Part shown: positions 35,038-43,113 of the stretch, one piece after another | Layout of the letters: each line of letters opens with the position of its first letter | How positions within the stretch are numbered: position 1 is the stretch's first letter | Assembly (NCBI GenBank): GCA_947591215.1 | Contig: CANQCZ010000010.1 | Location: 1-46,792 of the forward strand | From: an uncultured Bacilli bacterium | GTDB lineage: Bacteria; Bacillota_I; Bacilli_A; RFN20; CAG-449 | Direction of reading: 5' to 3' | DNA: 46,792 nucleotides | Made by a program: the position numbers and the translations under genes | The notes under the pieces: model-generated | What the model saw: only the letters and a program-made list of their open reading frames with translations | What the model was told of the DNA's origin: nothing | The model's database searches: none

Positions 35038-36402
35038 ATGATTTGTAAACATTGTGGTAATGAAAATCCCGATAATGCTGCATATTGCATATCATGTGGA
35101 AAACGCATTGATGGCAAAATTATATGTTCTAATTGCAGTAATGAAAATCCCGATAATGCTATTTATTGCATGCATTGTGGTCATCGTATTGATGGAAAAC
35201 TGGTTTGTTCTAAGTGTGGAACAGTTTGTGACACAGGAACAAGTTTTTGTTATTCGTGTGGGCAAGAATTCAATAATTCAAATGGCAGCGTAATTAACAA
35301 AATGCAGCAAACAACTGTTGCTGAGAGCGGAAATAGAAAAATTTTTAATTGGCTTTCTATATCTTGTTTTCTAATACTTGCGCTTTGCTCTTTGATTTTT
35401 ATCTTTTTCGTAGGGTATAAAATAGATATAAATGCGATTGGAGCGGATTGTTCTATTTTCTATTACTTTTATGATGTGTTTAAAGAAGCAGCCGATATTT
35501 TAAAAACATATCCGAAAGATAATGCTTTTCTTGCTCTTTCTATGTATCTGCCCGCAATTATTGGAACAATTCTTACGGTTGGATCTCTTGTTTCGATTGT
35601 AGTGTGTACTATTCTTACTGCATTAAGATTTTTCCGCAAAGTTTATAATCTTAAAGGCAATAACAATTTTGTTAGTCCGGCTATTGGAGCATATTTTGTT
35701 TATCTAATTGCCATTTGCACTTTATATTCGATTAATTATATTAAACTAAATGGTTCTGGATATAATTTCGGAGTTTCATTAAACACGGTAACGATTATCG
35801 GTATTGTTTTTGGTGCTTTATTTTTAATTTTGGGTATAGTTCTGAATTTTATCTCAAAAGGAAAAGAAGCTTTCACGTCAGTTAACTTTATATCTAAAAT
35901 AATTTTAATTATAATGACTGTTTTTTCTGTGCTTGCTTTTTGTTTTACCACGGCAGGAGCTATTACTATGTCAGGGCAAGGCACGTATTTAATGACAACG
36001 CAATCGTATTATATGCAACAAGTTGGGCTGTTATATATTAATAATATCGAACTCAGCGCTCCAATTGGTCCAACAATTACGTTCATTATATCTCAATTGT
36101 CTGAAATTGTGGCCATAATCCTTTCTGCAATAATTCTCATTAATTTAATTTGTAATCTTACTGACGAGAAAAAATCGTTGATTGGAACTGCAATTTCACT
36201 AGTTATTTTCTCACTTATCTATTTAATCACTACGATTATATTTGGAAATGTGGCACTTGTTGATACCCTCAATACTCCTAGTTCCGTCACTATTTCTTAT
36301 CCGATGCCAATTGTGGCATTTATATTCTCTGTACTTATACTAATTCTTGTAATTGTCGATTTAGTTTTAAAGTATCGCTCAAAAAATATTAAAAAATATT
36401 AA
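35038..36402 (+). CDS. membrane protein with three N-terminal zinc ribbons
   Basis: A 454-residue protein. Residues 1-80 hold three tandem zinc ribbons of the zinc_ribbon_2 type: CKHCGNENPDNAAYCISCGK, CSNCSNENPDNAIYCMHCGH and CSKCGTVCDTGTSFCYSCGQ, each C-x2-C...C-x2-C. The first two are almost copies of one another, also in DNA. About eight hydrophobic helices follow (from residue 105 on), with no catalytic motif visible. The ribbons should lie in the cytoplasm. A good ribosome site (GAAGGGAG) precedes the ATG. Function unknown; similar architectures are frequent in Bacilli and Clostridia. A hairpin with T-run ends the unit at about 36550. Confidence 0.8.
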   Translation: MICKHCGNENPDNAAYCISCGKRIDGKIICSNCSNENPDNAIYCMHCGHRIDGKLVCSKCGTVCDTGTSFCYSCGQEFNNSNGSVINKMQQTTVAESGNRKIFNWLSISCFLILALCSLIFIFFVGYKIDINAIGADCSIFYYFYDVFKEAADILKTYPKDNAFLALSMYLPAIIGTILTVGSLVSIVVCTILTALRFFRKVYNLKGNNNFVSPAIGAYFVYLIAICTLYSINYIKLNGSGYNFGVSLNTVTIIGIVFGALFLILGIVLNFISKGKEAFTSVNFISKIILIIMTVFSVLAFCFTTAGAITMSGQGTYLMTTQSYYMQQVGLLYINNIELSAPIGPTITFIISQLSEIVAIILSAIILINLICNLTDEKKSLIGTAISLVIFSLIYLITTIIFGNVALVDTLNTPSSVTISYPMPIVAFIFSVLILILVIVDLVLKYRSKNIKKY

Positions 36403-36517
36403 AAATTTAAATGCACTATTTTATTTCGATAACCTATATTAATTATAAATAATTTTCTAATAGCATCATATTTTTAATGGCGTCTTTTGTATTGTTAAAA
36501 TTTATAAGTAGCTAATT

Positions 36518-36557
36518 AAGGGTAGGTTCTTTTCATATTAAAAGCTCCCTTCTTTTT
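36518..36557 (+). terminator. terminator after the zinc-ribbon membrane protein gene
   Basis: An imperfect stem: AAGGG/CCCTT, AG/CT and CTTTT/AAAAG with small bulges and a loop CATATT region, followed by CTTTTTG. About 115 bases lie between the gene end and the hairpin with nothing recognised. Confidence 0.5.
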
Positions 36558-36601
36558 GTACCAGTTTTTGGTCCAAATTTTGGGAGCAAGTGCATAATTA
36601 T

Positions 36602-36974
36602 TGGTGGAGGTGACGGGATTTGAACCCGCGTCCGAAGATCGCCCCATGTATAGTCCTACAACTTAGTTTACTGCTAATGTTTATCTAAGCTAAGAACAGT
36701 AAACGAATCTAACTTAGACTAACCTAAAATGTTTTCGTAATGATCTTATAGGTATCGAACATTCTTATTCTCTCTTTTTACGCCATCCTTTCACTTAGAG
36801 ACCCAGCAAAAGGTGACGGCTTGCTTCCCGAATAATGGGACTCGATTTGAGGCTAATTAAGCAGCGAAAGCAAATGATTGTGTTCTGTTGCCGTTTATAG
36901 GCTTGTGGTCTTTGACGCGACCAACCGGTTGCACTATACATTCTGCGTATCCCCGTCGAAACCGGAACACCCCC
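36602..36974 (-). ncRNA. ssrA: transfer-messenger RNA (tmRNA)
   Basis: A one-piece tmRNA of 373 bases that frees stalled ribosomes and tags their proteins. Read on the minus strand, the 5' end GGGGGTGTTCCGGTTTCGAC and the 3' end GGGTTCAAATCCCGTCACC plus TCCACCA form the tRNA-like domain; GGGGGUG pairs with CACCUCC, and the T arm is GCGGG-TTCAAAT-CCCGT. CCA is encoded. The tag frame, from a GGC resume codon, lies at 36857-36892 and reads GNRTQSFAFAA before TAA, so the added tag is (A)GNRTQSFAFAA. A Gly resume codon also occurs in Bacillus. SmpB is not in the window. A TATACT box at 36983-36988 (minus strand) probably drives it. Confidence 0.96.
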
Positions 36975-36982
36975 ATGTAAAT

Positions 36983-36988
36983 AGTATA
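36983..36988 (-). promoter_or_regulatory. -10 box of ssrA
   Basis: TATACT on the minus strand ends 8 bases before the mature 5' end of tmRNA. The -35 region (TTATAT at a 17-base spacing) is poor. Confidence 0.45.
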
Positions 36989-37116
36989 CCTTTTTTAAAA
37001 AGGCTATATAAGTATAACAAGCACTAAATTACTTAGCAAGATATAAATTTATACAGTTGCGTTAAAGTGCCTTAAATCTTTGATATTTACTACCTTTTAC
37101 TTTGTAGTTTAACTAT

Positions 37117-37146
37117 TTGACAAACAGGAAGATTAAATAGTAAACT
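37117..37146 (+). promoter_or_regulatory. promoter of the FakA-like domain / glycosylase unit
   Basis: TTGACA (37117-37122) and TAAACT (37141-37146) with an 18-base spacer, 24 bases before ATG 37171. Confidence 0.5.
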
Positions 37147-37170
37147 TGGTATGAAAGGTAGGAATACAAA

Positions 37171-37422
37171 ATGTTAGAATATAAATTTGACACGCAACTA
37201 TTGATTGAAGGAAAAGGATTAGATGAAGATAAGATTAATGATTACATTACCGAAAACTTTAAAGGCGATTGTCTTTTAGCTGTCGGGGATGATGAACTTA
37301 TTAAGATTCATTTTCATACAAATGAACCTTGGAAAGTCCTTGAATATTGTGCGTCATTAGGCGAAATTTACGATATCGTAGTCGAAAATATGGAACGTCA
37401 ATCAAACGGATTAAAAGGCTAA
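37171..37422 (+). CDS. standalone domain similar to the middle part of FakA/YloV (DAK-like)
   Basis: An 83-residue protein, YKFDTQLLIEGKGLDEDKIN at the start and LLAVGDDELIKIHFHTNEPW plus KVLEYCASLGEIYDIVVENM later. This matches the segment of FakA (YloV, DAK-kinase-like fatty acid kinase) with 'cTEFli', 'dslvVvGDdelvKVHvHTndP' and 'Gel.niKIeNM', which lies between the kinase domain and the C-terminal FakB-binding part. No kinase domain is present: an intact ribosome site (AGGTAGG) and promoter precede its own ATG. It may be a regulatory subunit, an adaptor for DegV/FakB-type lipid-binding proteins, or a preserved fragment. It is 5 bases from the glycosylase gene. Confidence 0.65.
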   Translation: MLEYKFDTQLLIEGKGLDEDKINDYITENFKGDCLLAVGDDELIKIHFHTNEPWKVLEYCASLGEIYDIVVENMERQSNGLKG

Positions 37423-37427
37423 TTGTG

Positions 37428-37919
37428 ATGTTATATAAAAATGTTACCCATGGATTTCCACCGGTAATAGATAAAAATTCTGAAATATTGATATTAGGAA
37501 GTTTTCCCTCGGTTAAATCGAGAGCGGAAAACTTCTTTTATATGCATCCTAATAACCGGTTTTATGCGATGTTAGAGAAAGTTTATGGTGATAATTTTAC
37601 AGAGCGAAATATTGAGACAAAAGTAAAGTTATTAAAAAACAATCACATCGCTTTATATGATATGGTGGAACAATGTGACATTGTTGATTCTAAAGATCAA
37701 GAAATTACTAATGTGAAAGTGACGGATATTCCCTCATTGATAAAAGAAACCAATATCGAAAAAATTATTTTAAACGGGAAAAAAGCTTATGAACTTTTTT
37801 TAGAGTATTATTCTTCGCTAGGAAAAAAATTTTATTATCTTCCTTCGACATCTTCAAGTAATGCGAGATATAGCCTTGATATGTTGATCGATATTTATCG
37901 AAAGATTCTCGATGATTAA
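37428..37919 (+). CDS. hypoxanthine-DNA glycosylase-like protein (uracil-DNA glycosylase superfamily)
   Basis: A 163-residue protein that starts NVTHGFPPVIDKNSEILILG followed by SFPSVKSRAENFFYMHPNNR, the motif-1 region of the small UDG-superfamily enzymes called DNA-deoxyinosine or hypoxanthine-DNA glycosylases. The late segment IILNGKKAYELF and FYYLPSTSSSNARYS fits the DNA-intercalating motif 2 (LPSTSPxN). It would remove deaminated adenine from DNA. ATG 37428 begins the family's N-terminus; longer frames run into the previous gene. It is probably co-transcribed with the FakA-like domain upstream. Confidence 0.82.
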   Translation: MLYKNVTHGFPPVIDKNSEILILGSFPSVKSRAENFFYMHPNNRFYAMLEKVYGDNFTERNIETKVKLLKNNHIALYDMVEQCDIVDSKDQEITNVKVTDIPSLIKETNIEKIILNGKKAYELFLEYYSSLGKKFYYLPSTSSSNARYSLDMLIDIYRKILDD

Positions 37920-37985
37920 ATTGGGCTCTTTTAAATATCCATGAAACAAGATAAAATAATATTGTCTAAAAAAGTGAGGTAAATT

Positions 37986-38954
37986 ATGGCAATTGTCGGA
38001 ATCGATATCGGTGGGATGTCTATTAAACTAGGAATCGTATCCATCGAAGGAAAAATTTTAGAGAAAATTAATTTTAAAGTCGATTATAAAAAACTATCTA
38101 GTGACCAAGTGATTGAAATGATTAAAGATCATATTTTGCTGCTTTTAGATAAAAGTAAGTTCAGTAAAAATGATCTTGAAGGAATCGGAATCGGATGTCC
38201 GGGAGCAATAAATGCCCCTAAAGGAGTTGTCGATTATGCGAATAACCTCGGGTGGGTTAAAGTACCGCTTGTTGCAAAACTCAAAGAACATTTCAATGTT
38301 CCAATCTACATCTCGAATGATGCAAATGTCGCTGCTTTAGGTGAAGCGATTTACGGATCCGGAAAGCAATATAATAATTCGGTGATGATTACTCTTGGAA
38401 CTGGAGTTGGAGGCGGTATTGTCATCGACCATCGTTTGTTTGAAGGAAATGAAGGCAAAGGTGCTGAACTTGGCCATATGGTAATTGAGGTCGATGGCAA
38501 AGAATGCTCTTGTGGCCGCAGGGGTTGCTTTGAAACTTACTCTTCGGCAACCGCGCTTATTGAAAGCACAAAAAAAGTAATGATAGAAAATCCAACTTCT
38601 AAAATGTGGCAAGAAGTTGCCGGCGATTTAGGCAAAGTTGACGGGAAATTAGCGTTTGAATGTTATAAAAAGGGCGATTTGGCGGCTAAAGAAGTTATCG
38701 ACAATTACATTCATTATTTAGGAGAAGGATTGTTAAATATTTGTAATATTTTTAGACCGGAAGCGATTCTTTTAGGTGGTGGTATTTCAGCACAAAAAGA
38801 TTATCTTTTAAGTTTATTAGAACCATATTTGGAAGCACGGTTTTACGGTTATCGGCAAAGTCCGAAAGTCGCTCTTAAAATTGCCACATTAGGTAATGAT
38901 GCCGGAATTATCGGGGCCGCGGCTTTGGTGCTTCAAAACGCTATCGTCAAATAA
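37986..38954 (+). CDS. ROK family sugar kinase (glucokinase-like)
   Basis: A 322-residue ROK protein without a DNA-binding domain, hence a kinase. ATP phosphate loop GIDIGGMSIKLGIV, catalytic Asp in ISNDANVAALGEAIYGSG, GTGVGGGIVID, sugar-binding ELGHMVIE, and the zinc motif CSCGRRGCFETYSSA (C-x-C-G-x2-G-C-x-E). It most likely phosphorylates glucose at O6, though N-acetylmannosamine or fructose cannot be ruled out. GTGAGGT is its ribosome site. It lies 66 bases after the glycosylase gene and ends before a strong terminator. Confidence 0.9.
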   Translation: MAIVGIDIGGMSIKLGIVSIEGKILEKINFKVDYKKLSSDQVIEMIKDHILLLLDKSKFSKNDLEGIGIGCPGAINAPKGVVDYANNLGWVKVPLVAKLKEHFNVPIYISNDANVAALGEAIYGSGKQYNNSVMITLGTGVGGGIVIDHRLFEGNEGKGAELGHMVIEVDGKECSCGRRGCFETYSSATALIESTKKVMIENPTSKMWQEVAGDLGKVDGKLAFECYKKGDLAAKEVIDNYIHYLGEGLLNICNIFRPEAILLGGGISAQKDYLLSLLEPYLEARFYGYRQSPKVALKIATLGNDAGIIGAAALVLQNAIVK

Positions 38955-38990
38955 AAAGTAATTAAATCATAAATGAAAACAATAAAATAA

Positions 38991-39016
38991 AAAAGAGGGT
39001 TTTTTAACCCTCTTTA
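38991..39016 (+). terminator. intrinsic terminator after the ROK kinase gene
   Basis: A 10-bp perfect stem AAAGAGGGTT / AACCCTCTTT with a TTTT loop; A- and T-rich flanks allow use in both directions. Confidence 0.75.
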
Positions 39017-39107
39017 TGCTACCTTAAAACTAAATATAGATTATAGGTAAAAGATTTAAGCGGAGTGAAAATTAATTTTTGTTTACCGCTTGATTGTATT
39101 GGGTCTA

Positions 39108-39311
39108 TTATTTGACCTCAATGGCCTGAACCGGGCAAGATTCAGCAGCTTCATTAACGCTAGCTTCTAATTCTTCTGGGAGTTCGGTTTCATTGCCTAA
39201 AATGTTTTCTGCTAAACCATCATCGCCGAATCCAAAAACCGCTGGTGCAATTGAAGTGCAAAGACCACAACCGACACAAACAGCTTTGTTAACTGCACAT
39301 TTCTTTGCCAT
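39108..39311 (-). CDS. ferredoxin, single [4Fe-4S] type
   Basis: A 67-residue acidic electron carrier. Cluster ligands: CVGCGLC (C-x2-C-x2-C, Cys12/15/18 of AVNKAVCVGCGLCTSIAP) and the distant Cys in ESCPVQAIEV. Only one set is present, so it holds one cluster, like Bacillus-type Fer. ATG 39311 is preceded by AAGGAGG; a longer frame to 39407 runs into upstream AT-rich DNA. It is monocistronic. Redox partners are not nearby. A transposase fragment is inserted just upstream and may have cut its original promoter region to about 70 bases. Confidence 0.92.
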   Translation of the reverse strand: MAKKCAVNKAVCVGCGLCTSIAPAVFGFGDDGLAENILGNETELPEELEASVNEAAESCPVQAIEVK

Positions 39312-39381
39312 ATATATATCCTCCTTGAATAATACGTCATTATTATATAGCCATTGATTTTTTTTTTCAATCATTAAATGA

Positions 39382-40337
39382 GGATATACCATTTGCAAAT
39401 TAAACAAATTTATTTATTCTGCAGTCGAAGCACAGATGAAACATCAAAGCAATCAAACAAATGCTCATAAAGGAGCAAGGATAAATGAAGAAGAAGCCAA
39501 TGTTTTTGCGGATTTTTTAAAGCCATTGATAACTAAAAATTTATCGTTAGAGACTATCAAATCACAATATCCAAACATATTCATATACTCCATTCAAACG
39601 GTTTACAATTGGATAGATAATGGAGTTCTTCCACTTAATAATCTGATGTTAGTTAGAAAAGTAAGATATACCAAAAGAAAGCCATTAAAAACCGATGAGC
39701 GAAACATCAATCGAGCTTATTTAGAGAATCGTTACTATGATGATTTTCTAACATACATCACAAATCATCCAATGGATGAAGTTGTGGAAATGGATACAAT
39801 TGAAGGACCTAGGCACAAGTCTTTTATCATGACATTGCTATTTAGACGATGCAATTTTATGTTAGCTTTCAAAATAAAAGATCAAACATCCAATTCGATT
39901 ATTGAGATATTTGATCATATCAAAAATTCTGTTGGAAATAAGATTTTCAGTCAGTATTTCAAAGTTATTTTAACAGATAGAGGCAAGGAATTTAGTAACC
40001 CTATTGCGATCGAAATAGATAAAAATACTAACGAAAAATTGATTTCTGTATTCTATTGTGATTCAAGACAAAGTCAACAAAAAGGCAAAATCGAGAAGAT
40101 CATGAAGAATTAAGAAAGATATTTCCTAAAGGATTTGATTTTGACAATATTAATCAAGATCAACTTAATTTAGCTCTATGTCATGTGAATTCATATCCAC
40201 GAAAATTGTTTAATTATAAGACACCATTCAATTTGTTTAAACCTTATGCTGATGATTTATTATTAATGCTTAATAACTCAAAAGCAATAGATTTTAATCA
40301 TTTAAATTTGACCCCATCATTAATCAAAATTAAATAA
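39382..40337 (+). mobile_element. IS30-family transposase remnant (5'-truncated, frameshifted)
   Basis: The frame is open from 39382 without a start; the first ATG is 39436. The DDE catalytic core is visible: VVEMDTIEGPRHKSF (first Asp), ILTDRGKEFSNP (second Asp), then DSRQSQQKGKIEK just before the Glu region. There the frame breaks: a one-base loss near 40095-40105 gives a false TAA at 40111, while the neighbouring frame continues NHEELRKIFPKGFDFDNINQ ... VNSYPRKLFNYKTPFNLF to TAA 40335. The N-terminal helix-turn-helix and both terminal inverted repeats were not found, so it is inactive. Confidence 0.8.
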
Positions 40338-40769
40338 TTTTTTTGAATTTTTATAGGCAACAGATACCTCTTAAAACAATTCGATATTTTTGCAGTTAAC
40401 ATTGGAATTACTTGAATTATTGCTGTTAACTTGTTTTTGTGTGCCTATTTTTGGTGCCTTACAAATCTCATTATAATCTCTTTATGAATTTTTTCAATTT
40501 TTATGATTGATTTGTTCTTTTGGTTCCTTTAATTTTGACCTTATTTTTGAAGTTAATTTGTTTGTTTGTTTGTTTAAGTCCTTATTATTTTTGTAGTTTA
40601 AATTTTAATTAAGCATTAAAAATTTTTATTTGAAATCAAAATTAAAGCAATAAAAAGAATTTTATTCAGTGTTAACTTTATCATAAGAAAAAGACTTTTG
40701 ATTTAAGACGATTATTCTATGATTTTAAAGTTACTTTGGATACAATATAAAAGGAGGTTTGGAGCAAAT
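40338..40769. other. AT-rich gap after the transposase remnant
   Basis: No gene is visible. It probably includes the old right end of the insertion sequence. A short tandem repeat, TTTG four times, spans 40557-40575. The last 50 bases should hold the promoter of the cmk cluster (TACAAT and TATAAA triplets near 40741-40750) but no convincing -35 box is seen. Confidence 0.5.
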
Positions 40770-41138
40770 ATGGAAGCAGAAACACGTGTTGCTAAATTTC
40801 AAAAACTGCGTGAAGATATTTCGAAAATGGATAAAACTCCAAACAGCAATTTTCCTTTTCAAGAACAACATAACGAAGATTTTAAAGATGTTCCGATGAG
40901 TGGTGAAGATTTACAAAAGGCGCATATAAAGAGAAATACGTTATCAATTTCGCTTAATCAAATCATCGATGCATATGATGAATATACATCGATGACCGAG
41001 AAAAAAACTCTTACAGAACTTGAAAAAGAAAGACGCAAAACCGCTCATAAAGCGTTATTAAAAAAAGTTTTAATAATATCACCGATTGTAATCCTTGTGA
41101 TTGCTTTGGTGGTGTTTTTAATGATTAGTTGGAGGTAG
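40770..41138 (+). CDS. small tail-anchored membrane protein, unknown family
   Basis: A 122-residue protein: a hydrophilic, helix-prone body of about 95 residues with a coiled-coil-like stretch (YDEYTSMTEKKTLTELEKER) and one C-terminal membrane helix, VLIISPIVILVIALVVFLMI, ending SWR. It should point into the cytoplasm. ATG 40770 is preferred because TTGGAG is 7 bases ahead; an AAAGGAGG further upstream (about 40752) would serve no nearby start. It is the first gene of the cmk-der-gpsA cluster, 3 bases before cmk. I do not recognise the family. Confidence 0.7.
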   Translation: MEAETRVAKFQKLREDISKMDKTPNSNFPFQEQHNEDFKDVPMSGEDLQKAHIKRNTLSISLNQIIDAYDEYTSMTEKKTLTELEKERRKTAHKALLKKVLIISPIVILVIALVVFLMISWR

Positions 41139-41141
41139 TTA

Positions 41142-41813
41142 ATGTTAGTAACAGTCGCAATTGATGGACCGGCCGCAGCCGGGAAATCGACAATCGCCAA
41201 AAAAGTCGCCGAAAAACTCGGCTATGTATATATTGACACAGGCGCTATGTATCGCTGTGTGACTCTTTTGGCTCTTCAAAAAGGTGTCGATCCACAAGAT
41301 GAAAAGGCGGTTGAACAATTACTTCCTGAAATCAATATCGACATGAAACCCAATCATGTCGTGTTACTTAATGGTCGTGACGTGAGTAAAGATATACGCT
41401 CTCGTAATGTGGCGGATAATGTTTCCTATATTGCTTCTTATAAAAACATTCGACTCTTTTTAGTAGACTTACAAAGAAAGTTAGCTAAAAACGTTTCTGT
41501 CGTGATGGATGGAAGGGATATTGGAACTTATGTTTTACCTGATGCGAACGTTAAAATTTTTCAAGTCGCTTCTGTCGCCACGCGGGCTCAAAGAAGATAT
41601 AAAGAAAATCTAGAAAAAGGCATTAAGTGTACTTTAGAAGAGGTTGAAGAAGAATTAAAAAAAAGAGATTATATCGATTCTCATCGTTCTTTTGCTCCGC
41701 TTAAACAAGCCGACGACGCCTATATGTTAGATACATCTTATATGACAATAGATGAAGTTGTTACTAAAGTGATAGATATCATTCACATGAAGATTGGAGA
41801 GCAAAATGGCTAG
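41142..41813 (+). CDS. cmk: cytidylate kinase
   Basis: A 223-residue kinase that phosphorylates CMP and dCMP. P-loop AIDGPAAAGKSTIAKKVAEK, YVYIDTGAMYRC, VVMDGRDIGTYVLPDANVKI and the LID region with RAQRRYKENLEKG are typical. The length is standard for bacterial Cmk. GGAGG sits just before the ATG and overlaps the end of the previous gene. Its stop overlaps the der start by 8 bases, so translation is coupled. A cmk-der neighbourhood is frequent in Bacillota. Confidence 0.96.
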   Translation: MLVTVAIDGPAAAGKSTIAKKVAEKLGYVYIDTGAMYRCVTLLALQKGVDPQDEKAVEQLLPEINIDMKPNHVVLLNGRDVSKDIRSRNVADNVSYIASYKNIRLFLVDLQRKLAKNVSVVMDGRDIGTYVLPDANVKIFQVASVATRAQRRYKENLEKGIKCTLEEVEEELKKRDYIDSHRSFAPLKQADDAYMLDTSYMTIDEVVTKVIDIIHMKIGEQNG

Positions 41814-43113
41814 TGGAATCGTTGCTATTGTCGGATCTCCTAATGTTGGAAAATCGACGCTTTTCAATCGTATTGTCGGAGAAAGACAGGCTATTGTTCA
41901 TGATGAAGCCGGTGTTACAAGAGATCGTCTTTACGCTAAAGCTGAATGGCTAACTAGGGAATTTCAAATTATCGATACAGGAGGAGTTGAAGTCGCTTCG
42001 GCACCTTTTCAAGTGCAAATAAGAGCCCAAGTGGAAATTGCTATTGAAGAAGCTGATGTGATCGTCTTTGTAACTGATGGTAAAATCGGAGTTACCCCTG
42101 ATGATCGCTTGGTCACTAAAATGCTTCATAAATCTAGTAAACCGGTAATTTTGGTTGTCAATAAAATCGATGATATTTCTAAAGTAGATGACGTTCATGA
42201 ATTTTACGCTTTAGGAATCGGTGATCCGATTGCGATTTCGACTGCGCACGGAATCGGGATCGGTGATCTTCTCGATCGGATTGTAAAACTATTGCCGGAT
42301 CGAAAAGTTAAAACTTATGAAGATGCGATTTGTTTCTCGCTTATTGGGCGGCCAAATGTAGGAAAATCTAGTTTGACCAATGCAATTCTTAATCAAGAAC
42401 GAGTTATTGTTTCTTCAATCGAAGGTACCACTCGCGATTCGATCGATACTCCATTTAAAAGAGATGATAAGGAGTACGTTGTCATTGATACTGCGGGGTT
42501 GAAAAAACGCGGAAAAATTTATGAATCGGTTGATAAATATGCGGCGATACGGGCATTAAGCGCGATTGAAAGAAGCGATGTTGTGTTGTTGGTAATCGAT
42601 GCAGAAGAAGGAATCAACCAACAAGATAAACATGTTGTCGGCTATGCTTTTGAAGCTTCAAAGGCCATTATTATTGTTGTCAATAAATGGGATTTAGTCG
42701 CCAAGGATGAACATGCGATGGCGGACTTTACGAAAAAGATTCGCGAGGAGTTTAAATTTTTAGATTACGCTCCAATCGTTTTTGTTTCCGCAAAAAATCG
42801 TTCGCGAATTGGAAACATTTTTCCGGAAATCGATGTTGCGTATAATTCATACACGTCTCGACTATCAACTTCGATCTTGAATGAAATTATTCAAGATGCG
42901 CAGATTATGAATCCGACACCGGAATTTAACGGAGGAAGATTGAAGATTTATTATGCTAATCAAGCGACGATTAAACCTCCGACATTTGTTCTTTTTGTTA
43001 ACAATCAAAATTATATGCATTTTTCTTATTTACGATATCTTGAAAATAGATTGCGTGAAACTTTCGAATTAAAAGGTTCACCGATTAAATTGATTTTACG
43101 GGAGAGAAAATAA
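41806..43113 (+). CDS. der: ribosome biogenesis GTPase Der (EngA)
   Basis: A 435-residue GTPase with two G domains and a C-terminal KH-like domain, essential for 50S ribosome assembly. First G domain: P-loop GSPNVGKSTLFNRI, G3 DTGG, G4 NKID. Second: GRPNVGKSSLTNAI, G3 DTAGLKKRG, G4 NKWD. The C-terminus GSPIKLILRERK is the family's normal end. ATG 41806 (MASGIVAIVG) is preferred to a frame start 12 bases upstream because of TTGGAGAG. One base of its stop is shared with the gpsA ATG. Confidence 0.97.
   Translation: MASGIVAIVGSPNVGKSTLFNRIVGERQAIVHDEAGVTRDRLYAKAEWLTREFQIIDTGGVEVASAPFQVQIRAQVEIAIEEADVIVFVTDGKIGVTPDDRLVTKMLHKSSKPVILVVNKIDDISKVDDVHEFYALGIGDPIAISTAHGIGIGDLLDRIVKLLPDRKVKTYEDAICFSLIGRPNVGKSSLTNAILNQERVIVSSIEGTTRDSIDTPFKRDDKEYVVIDTAGLKKRGKIYESVDKYAAIRALSAIERSDVVLLVIDAEEGINQQDKHVVGYAFEASKAIIIVVNKWDLVAKDEHAMADFTKKIREEFKFLDYAPIVFVSAKNRSRIGNIFPEIDVAYNSYTSRLSTSILNEIIQDAQIMNPTPEFNGGRLKIYYANQATIKPPTFVLFVNNQNYMHFSYLRYLENRLRETFELKGSPIKLILRERK

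Noticed and set aside
40338-40769. CRISPR-like or structured repeat in the AT-rich gap
   Set aside because: Only a simple TTTG run and scattered GTTAAC words occur; there are no regular repeats with spacers.
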